From Chrysochromulina parva (taxonomy: Eukaryota; Haptophyta; Prymnesiales; Chrysochromulinaceae), in the NCBI GenBank assembly GCA_002887195.1, contig PJAB01000742.1:1-21348 (forward strand): a stretch of 21,348 bases of DNA. Reading direction: 5' to 3'. The notes under the pieces are model-generated. The model did not search any database. It was not told where the DNA came from and saw only the letters and a program-made list of their open reading frames with translations. Position numbers and translations under genes: made by a program. This document shows positions 7,750 through 14,943 of this stretch, in pieces; positions within the stretch are counted from its first letter, which is position 1; every line of letters begins with the position of its first letter.

Positions 7750-10080
7750 TCACCACCCAGGCCAGTAGCCGCGATCGGTAGGGCTCGTGCTCACCTCGTC
7801 GAGATTGATGGACTTTTTCGGAGCGGCAGATCCGCCACCCTTGTCGACGCGTGGCGGGGGAACGTAGCTCACGGGCTGGCGTCCCTCGAGCAGATCGTCC
7901 CAACTGAATCCTTGAAACCATTCGTGCGCCATCACGTCGTTGACGCCATTGCGCAGGTTGCCAAGGCGTGTCTCAGGCTCTTTCTTGAGCAGATGTGCGA
8001 TGAAGTCAATCGCTGGCTCTGTGAAGCGGGAGGGCGAGCAAGTGTACTGGAGGCGTGTCACCTTGCCGTAGACCTCCATCTCGGAATCGCCCGTGAAGGG
8101 CGGCTCGCCCTCCATCATCTCATACGTCAGAACGCCCACCGTCCACCAGTCGAGCGCAAAGCCGTGCCCTCGATGCAGGATCATCTCGGGCGCGAGATAG
8201 TAGGGCGTGCCACAAAGCGTGTACGTCTTCTCGCCCTTACCGAGTCGCTTGGCAAAGCCCATGTCAATGAGCTTGAGGTAGCCTGTTTCGGAGAGCAGCA
8301 CGTTCTCTGGCTTGAGATCGCGAAAGATGATGTTGTGCCGATGCAAGTGGCCGATGGCGAGGACGACACAGCCCGCAAAGAAGCGTGCCTGCTCGGGCGG
8401 AAAGCGATGAGCTTTCTCGAGGAGTTGAAAGAGTTCGCCTCCAGGGGCGAGCTCCATGAGCATGAAGAGATGGGTTGGGCTCTGGAACGCGTTGTGCATC
8501 GTGATCACGCATGGATGCGGGCTAAGTGACTGGAGCAGATCCTTCTCGCGCACGACGACCGATGTCCAATTCTGACGCTTGATCGTATGCTTCTCGAGCG
8601 CCTTGAGCGCGTAGAGACGGTCGGTTTTCAGATGCCTTACGAGCCAGGCGGTGCCAAACGCACCCGCACCCAGACTTTTGAGTACCTGCAGCTGAGAGAC
8701 GTCTTGCGTGTCTTCTCTATCCCAACGGCGGCCCCATGCGACATCGTGTGCCAGGCCGAGCTCGACGAAATCACTCTTGCTCAGCGTGTAGCACTCCAAC
8801 TTATCGACCGTTTGCGCACTCGCCATGCGTGGCTCTTCTTTGAGCAACGCTCGCTCGCCAAAGTATTGGCCGGTGTAGAGTCGGTTCAAGGGCCGTTCGC
8901 CTCCAACGACGTCGTCTCGCACAGATACGACCACTTCGCCAGCTTTGATGATGTAGAGTCGATCTCCGAGGTCACCCTGTTTGAACACGAAGGCTCCTGG
9001 CGCGAAGGTTTCGAGTTTGAGGCGGCCGAGAAGCGCATCGCGACGCTCGGCGGTTAGCTGGCTCAGGAGGGGCACAGAGACGAGCATTTGCTGCTGGATG
9101 GTGCTTTCGCTGCGGTCCATGATCTCTGACAACGGGCCGAGGAGTCGTTGATCAAACAGCGCCTTGTCAATACACAGTGCCTCGGTGCCTGGCACGTCAG
9201 CAATGACAGTGGCGTTCCTTGGCATGCCCTCCAACAGAGATGCCTCGCCGAAGTAATCGCCCGGATATTTGTAGTCGATGCGCTGTGGCATGCCGTCGGC
9301 ATTGGTGCCGCGTGTGACGATGGCGCCGCCCTGACGAACGATGTAGAATGTCGAGCCCATCTCGCCTTCACGCACTATGGTGTCTTTGACCTGGTAGGAG
9401 CGCACCTTGCCCAAGTCGGCGATCTGAAGGCGTTCCGTGATCGAGAGCTTGGAGAAGATGGGAATAGTGCTCAGGACCTTCATGTTGGCCTTGATGTGTG
9501 CCTGCCGTGCGAACTCCATGCCACGTCGATACGCTGTCCCAGGAAGCTTGCACAGTCGAGAGGCACTGAGCGCCACTGCACGCAAGCCGCCTGCTACGCC
9601 GCTGTCATCAAAGAGGCCAACTTGGCCCAGGACTGCACCCGTTGTATACTTGTGAGCGACGCCGCTAATCGCCACCATCAACTGCGAACCAGAGCTGGCC
9701 TTCACTTGTCCCTCGAGCACAACACAGAGGCAGCCACCCAGATCACACTCCTGACCCTTCTGCATCGCGACAACGTCCATGTAATCGATCATCTCGTCGA
9801 GCTCCTGCGAGCTGAGAGCGCCGAGCAGCGTGCCCTCGCATAGCGCGGCGCGCAAGGTAATGCGATCTGGTGCGGTCTTTGGCGTCTTCTTTGGAGCTGC
9901 GTTCACCTCCTCCCCATCGCCCGCAGATCCAGAGAAGACCTTGCGCCGTCCGAGACCCGTTATGGATCGGCGCTGCTTAGATTTGGTTCGTTCCATGGAG
10001 CCGTCGGGCGCTGTTCGGCCTCCGGCGAGCCTCTCGTCGGGCTCGGCTGCGCGCGAGCCCGACGAGAACACGCAACCCAT
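7750..10080 (-). CDS. Gene C: PKG-like cyclic-nucleotide-dependent protein kinase with N-terminal acylation motif
   Basis: This is a single exon of 776 residues. I chose the ATG at 10080 over one 63 nt upstream (10143) because it gives MGCVFSS, a classical N-myristoylation plus palmitoylation signal, as in several protist PKGs. Three cyclic-nucleotide-binding modules follow. The first (about 79-194) is degenerate and lacks the phosphate-binding FGE. The second has FGEASLLEGMPRNATV (278-293) and the third FGERALLKEEPRMASA (408-423). The AGC-type kinase domain shows GAGAFG (471-476), the ATP-binding Lys in ALKAL (493), FRDLKPEN (586-593), DMG in place of DFG (606-608) and GTPYYLAPE (624-632), then the short tail WFQGFSWDDLLEG typical of PKG. 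Regulatory and catalytic parts in one chain mean PKG architecture rather than PKA. The residues that set cGMP or cAMP preference (Asn and Met after the Arg) are neither type's usual residue, so the ligand is uncertain. It probably acts at the plasma membrane or flagellar membrane. Confidence 0.93.
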   Translation of the reverse strand: MGCVFSSGSRAAEPDERLAGGRTAPDGSMERTKSKQRRSITGLGRRKVFSGSAGDGEEVNAAPKKTPKTAPDRITLRAALCEGTLLGALSSQELDEMIDYMDVVAMQKGQECDLGGCLCVVLEGQVKASSGSQLMVAISGVAHKYTTGAVLGQVGLFDDSGVAGGLRAVALSASRLCKLPGTAYRRGMEFARQAHIKANMKVLSTIPIFSKLSITERLQIADLGKVRSYQVKDTIVREGEMGSTFYIVRQGGAIVTRGTNADGMPQRIDYKYPGDYFGEASLLEGMPRNATVIADVPGTEALCIDKALFDQRLLGPLSEIMDRSESTIQQQMLVSVPLLSQLTAERRDALLGRLKLETFAPGAFVFKQGDLGDRLYIIKAGEVVVSVRDDVVGGERPLNRLYTGQYFGERALLKEEPRMASAQTVDKLECYTLSKSDFVELGLAHDVAWGRRWDREDTQDVSQLQVLKSLGAGAFGTAWLVRHLKTDRLYALKALEKHTIKRQNWTSVVVREKDLLQSLSPHPCVITMHNAFQSPTHLFMLMELAPGGELFQLLEKAHRFPPEQARFFAGCVVLAIGHLHRHNIIFRDLKPENVLLSETGYLKLIDMGFAKRLGKGEKTYTLCGTPYYLAPEMILHRGHGFALDWWTVGVLTYEMMEGEPPFTGDSEMEVYGKVTRLQYTCSPSRFTEPAIDFIAHLLKKEPETRLGNLRNGVNDVMAHEWFQGFSWDDLLEGRQPVSYVPPPRVDKGGGSAAPKKSINLDEVSTSPTDRGYWPGW

Positions 10081-10697
10081 GGCAGTAGAGAGCGTCGTCT
10101 TGTCCAGTCGGTGGCTGGTTCGGCTGCTTGCGTTGTCGACCAATGCGCTCTGTTGCGCAAACTTCTCTGTGCTGTAAAAGGCAGGTCTTTTAGACCTCCT
10201 ACACTATGAAAAAAACCAAAAAACAAACACAGATAGGACCCAGCACAGTGATCCTAGTACGAAAGTACGTGTTCCTGTTTCTTTTCTACATGCTTGACAT
10301 GCATCATGCTCGCCGACCTCAAGTTCAACAATTGAAGTTCAAGTTACAAGCAAGCAAGCAAGTAATAAAAGTTACTACATAAACAACAGACACTTGAACT
10401 TGAACGTGAACTTTGCTCGCCGACCTGAAGATCACGTGTGTTCCGAAACGTGTGACTTCGCGGTAGCTTGTTGCATGTTGGCTGCACATGTTGGCTGCAA
10501 ATGTTGGCTTGCTTGCTGTATCGACATACTTGTTGTATCGTATCATGGTTGGCTATGCAGGTTGTTGGTCCGAGGAGGGATGACGAGGACGCACTCGGCT
10601 AGAATGTTTAGAATGTCGTTCGGGGGTCGTCGGTGGTTCGTCTACCTGACGTAGACCTGTGAGACAACGGAGGGTTGCCCCTCTCCCTCACACGGCC
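10081..10697. promoter_or_regulatory. Upstream region of gene C and 3' flank of gene D
   Basis: This AT-richer spacer precedes the kinase gene on the minus strand. It contains a perfect hairpin, AGGTCT-TTT-AGACCT, at 10183-10197, about 100 bp upstream of the chosen start and possibly in the 5' untranslated region. A CACGTG (G-box type) lies near 10434. Short repeats ATGTTGGCTGCA occur around 10474-10506. No protein gene is supported. Confidence 0.4.
10307..10426. repeat. Inverted repeats bounded by a 13-bp direct repeat
   Basis: TGCTCGCCGACCT occurs exactly at 10307-10319 and 10414-10426. Between the copies is AT-rich DNA with an inverted repeat, AAGTTCAAGT (10335-10344) against ACTTGAACTT (10392-10401), and an AAGC run. 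The arrangement resembles a small non-autonomous insertion, but the inverted repeats are not terminal, so this is only a suggestion. Confidence 0.35.
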
Positions 10698-11366
10698 TCA
10701 CAAGTGCCCCCAGTTGGCGACGTGCAATGGCACGGCGCTGCAGATTTCCCGCGAGGATGATCTCGACCGATTGCCCGAGTAGCCCTCGACGCCTTCGATC
10801 CGCGCGTAGCCTACGGGAGGCAAACCATTCGGTGAGTCAGGAGTAGTGTACTCCGTTGTTGCTGGCAATGCAGACGGCAGGCCGAGCATCATCTTGAGCT
10901 TCGCTTCATAGAGGTGCTCCGGGAGGAGCCCACCGTCGAAGAGGTCCTTCAACTTGGCCAGTTCGGCCTTCATCTCATCTGTGATAGCAGCAGCAGGCGG
11001 TGGCGGCAGTGCGGCTGCGACGCCGATCATCGCCGCGCCGCTCCTGACTGGTGAGGAGAGCGGATTCGAGCGCTGGACTGGTGAGGAGAGCGGACTTGAG
11101 GGCTGGACGAGTGACGGTTTGTGGATCGCTACTAGCACGTCGGCAGAGCGCATCATCGCGTTTGTGCTGTGGATCTGGCTGGCACCCCGCCCGGAAACAT
11201 AGCCCGTATAGCCCTCTGAGTATTCGATCCTGTGGCGATCTTGCTGCGGGCTTGTCGCACCCCTCATGCCGGCTAGGAAAGAGGCTACGCGCAGCCTCCG
11301 CGTCAGCCGGTCACGCCGATGACGGAGCGGCTTGAATACTCGAGTAAAGGAACGCGAAGGTCGCAC
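10698..11366 (-). CDS. Gene D: small protein with SHOCT-like helix pair, function unknown
   Basis: An open frame of 222 residues with the stop at 10698-10700. I do not recognise the whole protein. Residues about 129-162 (DEMKAELAKLKDLFDGGLL followed by PEHLYEAKLKMMLGL) resemble the short two-helix SHOCT-type module, in which a leucine-rich helix, a Gly turn and a 'T/P-E-E-F-E-x-K' helix follow each other. The rest is low in complexity: a basic N-terminus, a duplicated SNPLSSPV-like stretch and a Ser-rich C-terminus. The start is uncertain; an ATG 99 nt downstream (11267) and a missing upstream exon are both possible. It lies downstream of gene E on the same strand, 127 bp away. Confidence 0.55.
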   Translation of the reverse strand: MRPSRSFTRVFKPLRHRRDRLTRRLRVASFLAGMRGATSPQQDRHRIEYSEGYTGYVSGRGASQIHSTNAMMRSADVLVAIHKPSLVQPSSPLSSPVQRSNPLSSPVRSGAAMIGVAAALPPPPAAAITDEMKAELAKLKDLFDGGLLPEHLYEAKLKMMLGLPSALPATTEYTTPDSPNGLPPVGYARIEGVEGYSGNRSRSSSREICSAVPLHVANWGHL

Positions 11367-11493
11367 GCAATCAAGAAAAAATTATGAATCAATGAGAGAT
11401 CCATTGAGTGGAGTAGCCCTAAACAACCAAATTAGGATCCACGCTGCAGAGTGACGAACCAAGCACGGCGCCTCGAAGCACACGACCGCGTAG

Positions 11494-13443
11494 CTAAGAA
11501 GACCCTACAGCACGACGAGATCGCACGCTTGCGCGGTACAGGGTCGCGGCGGTGCGCCAGAGCACGGCCCCACGCGTGACGCGCTCGTTGACGGGCGCGC
11601 TCGTGAGCTCCTGCAGGCTCACGATCCAGAAGCTCAGCTGCGCGATCTCGGCCGCTCCGAGATGCACCGCGGGCTCGCTCAGCCTGACGAAACTCAGGCG
11701 GAGCGCGGCGCGGCGCGCGGGCACCGAACGGCCGCCCCGAATGAGGGCGCATGCTTCTTCACCAAAGACGAGGTGGACCACACCCCCGAGGCGGACGATG
11801 TGCAGCACGGCACCTCCGCGCGATCTCGCGATCTCGAGGCGCGAGAGATCGGAGGAGAGGCTCACCCAAACCGGGGAACCCCAACCACGACCATCTGCGC
11901 CGCTCAGCAGCTCGAATGCCTCGCCCTGCTGTAACCGCCTCCAGCGCGCGACGAGCGCGGGCGCGCGGAGCAGTGGCGGCGCTCTGCGATGCACAAACTC
12001 CGCCTCCATCGCCGCGATCTGCTCGAGCAACGCGAGCTCCTCACGCGCCTGATGAGGGAGGTCATCCGACGTGAGCAGATGCCCTCAAAGTTCTCAAAGG
12101 GAATCTAATGATATCAGAGGTGTCCAAGGTCATCACCCAGGCACTCGAGGTGCGAGCTCAATCAACGAACCTCCGCGCGCCGCCGCGCCTCGATCCGCGC
12201 CGCGAGATTCATCGGGACGGGCGAGCTTGGATTGGAGCCCACGGCCGCAATCTCATCCGCCGGCACTGGCGAGTCACTCTGGGCGGAGGGGCGGAGGGGC
12301 AGCAGACGACGCGCCACTGACACTGGTGACACTTCACCTGCGGACAGCGAGCTGCCGCCGGGCGAGCCGTACGACCCTGCTGCGGCCGCGAGCGCTACCG
12401 CAGATCGCAGCTCGGCTTGGAGATTGCGTATCTCGGTCGCGAGCACGAGGGATTGCACCGCGGCCACGTGTCGCGCGGCCTGAACGCGCTTCCTTGCGGC
12501 ATCGAGCTTCGTCGCTTGCTCCCTTGCTATTGCCTCACCCGCCGCAGCCGCCGCCGACGACGCGGCCGTCGATGCATCTGCGCTGCTCTTCGTCTCGGCC
12601 GAGATCTGCTGCAGGCGCTGCCGGTGCTCGTTGCGTGCGCGGCGCTCGGCTTCGAGCGCGCTTCGCTCACCTGTGGGGAAGTACGAGCGTCGTGGTGAGC
12701 ACATGCATGCTGGGCGGGAGCGCATCGCGGGCGAGCGCGCTTCGCTCACGCTCGACTTCCCCAAGCTGCGCCTGCAGCTGTGCCGTGATAGTCCTCTCCT
12801 CTGAGGCGTCCCTCTCAACAACCGTCAGAAGCTCAGCGATGGCCGCGTCGAGTTGAGCGCCCGCGCGCTGCAGCGCGGCGGCGTACTGGACGCCCACGGC
12901 CGCACGCTCGTCGAGCCGCTCCTCCGCGCTCGCCGTCCCTTCCATCTGGCCGAGCAGTGTCTCCTTGATCGTCACCATCTCATGCCATGGGATGGCGGCG
13001 ATGCGACCGTGCGACCCCATCCGACCCGCACGGCGGCGCGGGCGCGGCGCTTCACGCGGCGTGTAGAGCAGACCACGCGGCATCAGCTCCGTTTTCTTCG
13101 GCGCTGGTGCCGCCGCCGCGCGGAAGGCGGACGTTGCAATGAACGAGGCGAGCGAGAGCCACTCGACCAGGCTGCTGCCGTTGACCGTGCGTCGCCCAGT
13201 CTCCTGACCTGTCGAGGCGTCGGTGCGTCGCGAGTCAGCCTCGGAGCTGTAATAGCTGTACGAGCTGTCGCTGCACACGCTCTCCGCATCGTCCCGTGAC
13301 TCCCGCACTGGCGAAGGACGAGCAGGAGCGGCGCGCTGCTGCAACGGAGAATTCGCCGAGCGGCGCGTGGAGTTGGTGGCTGCGGTGTACGAGTAGCTTT
13401 CATCGTCCTCGGAGGCAGCGTACAAAGTAGCACCCGACGACAT
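11494..13443 (-). CDS. Gene E: coiled-coil protein with C-terminal PH-like domain (3 exons)
   Basis: Exons 13443-12750, 12670-12171 and 12048-11494 join in frame to 582 residues; an ATG at 13536 would add 31. The N-terminal third is Ser/Tyr-rich and probably disordered (acidic SDSSYSYYSSE tract). About residues 165-330 are Glu/Arg/Ala heptad-like and should form a coiled coil; this continues smoothly across intron 1 (GEVER/ERSALEAERRARN), which supports the junction. A second helical segment spans intron 2 (EARRRAE/AREELALLEQ). Exon 3 ends with about 120 residues that look PH-like: LQQGEAFELLSG, a WVSLSSDLSRLEIAR strand pair and the final amphipathic helix AEIAQLSFWIVSLQEL, whose Trp is the usual PH landmark. 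A scaffold or membrane-associated adaptor role is inferred, not shown. Confidence 0.75.
12049..12170 (-). other. Intron 2 of gene E
   Basis: The donor is GAG|GTTCGTTG and the acceptor CCCTCATCAG|GCGCGTGAG, 122 nt, phase 0. It ends with the same TCATCAG as introns of genes A and B and contains TGATGACC and CTCTGAT motifs. A GAGCTCGC...CTCGAG pair occurs near its 5' end and at the start of the next exon, an imperfect version of the flanking repeat seen in other introns here. Confidence 0.7.
12671..12749 (-). mobile_element. Intron 1 of gene E, introner-like element (copy 1)
   Basis: The donor is GAGC|GTGAGCG and the acceptor CCCCACAG|GTGAGCG, 79 nt, phase 1. The first 18 bases of the intron, GTGAGCGAAGCGCGCTCG, are identical to the first 18 bases of the downstream exon (12670-12653). 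The remainder includes the core GCATGCATGTGCTCAC...CCCCACAG (plus 12671-12714) shared with two introns of gene G. This fits a mobile intron that duplicated its target and supplied only its own 3' splice site. Confidence 0.75.
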
Positions 13444-13848
13444 GACGGCGGTGCAGCGTCGAAAGCACCGCAGTCCACTGGGAGCCGGTCGGCAGTTTTC
13501 GGCAGAGAACTCGGCAGTGCAATGATTAGGTCCCAATTGATTGCCCCAATTGCTCTCGTCATCGAGTGGACGTCCGTGTTACGGACGGCCCACCTTTGAC
13601 GACTGCAATTATGGGCCTGTGCCATGAACTGCAAGCCGCCAGTCCTGCCGGAACCAGTCCTGCCGGAACGAAGGCACTCTTAAGAGTACTCATTGTACAA
13701 AGACAGTACGACTTCACGTCGTCCTACTTTGAGACGAAGGGGGGTGCGCGCGCGCGGGTGGGGCCGCGACATGACCGACTGATTGACTGACCGCGCGTCG
13801 CCATCCTGGAGACGTGCTTGGCTCAAGGTTATGGTGCTGTCACCGCCC
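13444..13848. promoter_or_regulatory. Spacer between genes E and F with hairpin and short repeat
   Basis: About 400 bp upstream of gene E and downstream of gene F. It holds a perfect hairpin, GTCCGT-GTT-ACGGAC, at 13572-13586, a tandem 15-mer (CCAGTCCTGCCGGAA twice, 13639-13668) and two CAATTG motifs near 13536-13551. It presumably contains the gene E promoter; no core element is clear. A 74-codon plus-strand frame is not protein-like. Confidence 0.45.
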
Positions 13849-14640
13849 TCAAAAGTATTCGCCACCGGTCTCGCCCGGCCCCGTGTAATCGAACTCGTCG
13901 GCCGTCCAGTCGGGCACGCCGCGCGGCAGCCTGCGCCCAGGCACGGCGCCGTGCCCCCGCAGCAGCTCGTTGCCAGTGACCGAGTTGGACGCAAGCCGAT
14001 CCATCGGCGTCATCTCGTAATTATCCTTTGCGTTCACGTCGGCGCCGTACTGCGGGCGCGCGTGGAGAGGGGGGGCGGCCGGGCGGTGCGAATGAGCACA
14101 CGCGAGCGGGCATGGGGCTGGCATGGGACTGGCAAGGGAAGGGCGACAGGCGGCGTGCAGTCTCACCTTGATCAGGGTGCGAATGAGCTCGGTCGAGTCG
14201 CCTCCACGACTCATGCCGCACATATGAAGCGGCCGCGCGCCGCCCGACATGACGAGATTGGCAAGCGTCCTCCTTTCCTGCTCGCCGCCCGCGCTCTCGA
14301 GCAGCGCCTCTAGCTTCGCCACCTTGCCCGCCATGATCACGGTCGCAATCTTGGTGTATCCGCGGCTCTCCTGCGTCAGCTTGGAGAAGTCCAGGTACGG
14401 GCCGGTCGAGTGAACCGGGTTGTGCGCGGGGGGTGCGCGATTGTCCTCCGGCCACTCATCGCCGATGATGATCTTGCCATTCGAGTCGCGCTTGACGATG
14501 CCACCATATACTCCCGCACCCACCACGTCCATCGGTAGGTTCCACCCTATTTGCAGCGCCACCAAGAATGGCACAGGCTCCTTGTTCCACTTCATCAAGC
14601 CACCCTCGGTCGCGGTCAGAGCCAGGAACCTCGCCATCAT
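13849..14640 (-). CDS. Gene F: ankyrin-repeat-like protein (2 exons)
   Basis: Exons 14640-14167 and 14049-13849 give 224 residues. The intron (14166-14050, donor AAG|GTGAGA, acceptor GCCCGCAG|TAC, 117 nt) is in frame without stops, but its translation is Pro/Ala/His filler that interrupts an ankyrin unit; splicing restores ELIRTLIK/YGADVNAKDNYEMTPMD, a canonical ankyrin 'GADVNAKD...TPL' junction. A preceding helix pair (ANLVMSGGARPLHMCGMSRG) is a second, weaker repeat. The N-terminal 100 residues (including MDVVGAGVYGGIVKRDSNGK) belong to no family I recognise. The protein is short for an ankyrin protein, with about two repeats. A protein-interaction role is the usual inference; no catalytic motif is seen. 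The intron has no CTGATG repeats or core element, so it looks ordinary. Confidence 0.75.
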   Translation of the reverse strand: MMARFLALTATEGGLMKWNKEPVPFLVALQIGWNLPMDVVGAGVYGGIVKRDSNGKIIIGDEWPEDNRAPPAHNPVHSTGPYLDFSKLTQESRGYTKIATVIMAGKVAKLEALLESAGGEQERRTLANLVMSGGARPLHMCGMSRGGDSTELIRTLIKVRLHAACRPSLASPMPAPCPLACAHSHRPAAPPLHARPQYGADVNAKDNYEMTPMDRLASNSVTGNELLRGHGAVPGRRLPRGVPDWTADEFDYTGPGETGGEYF

Positions 14641-14943
14641 GCGCTTGTCGCTGTCCCTTGAGGGGGTGGGGTAGGTTTTGTACTTAGGCGGCGTCTTTCG
14701 GCGGCCTGTCCTCCAGTCCCTTCTCGTCTTTTCAGAGCCTTTTCCTCGCGCCGTTTTTCTATTTTAGGCTTAGTTTGCTGAAGTTGCAACTTACAGCCCA
14801 ATCCCGCAGATCTGGCGCCAAAACATACTTTTGTGATTTGGTTTAGACCGTGCGGTCTGGATCGCAGAGGCTGTTGGGTATGCAGCTCTCTCAGAGGCAG
14901 CTCTACTGTTGGGTCGAGACCGACGAATAACGTTGAGTGGGGC
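14641..14943. promoter_or_regulatory. Spacer upstream of gene F with an E2F-like site
   Basis: This 303-bp region is the 5' flank of gene F and the 3' flank of gene G. On the minus strand, TTTTGGCGCCAGA (14823-14811) matches the E2F/DP consensus TTTSSCGC, about 170 bp upstream of the gene F start. A small palindrome, AGACCG-TG-CGGTCT, lies at about 14846-14859. A single consensus match can occur by chance in GC-rich DNA. Confidence 0.35.

Noticed and set aside
7912..9843. Several plus-strand frames inside the kinase gene (for example 7912-8529 and 9148-9843)
   Set aside because: They lie antisense to well-conserved kinase and nucleotide-binding motifs and show no family features.
10394..10654. 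86-codon Cys-rich plus-strand frame
   Set aside because: The Cys/Ala/Leu content comes from repeated TGTTGGCTGCA-like DNA; no signal peptide, start context or homology can be argued.
13566..13790. 74-codon plus-strand frame between genes E and F
   Set aside because: Its sequence reflects a hairpin, a 15-nt duplication and GC-rich filler; it lacks any recognisable protein feature.
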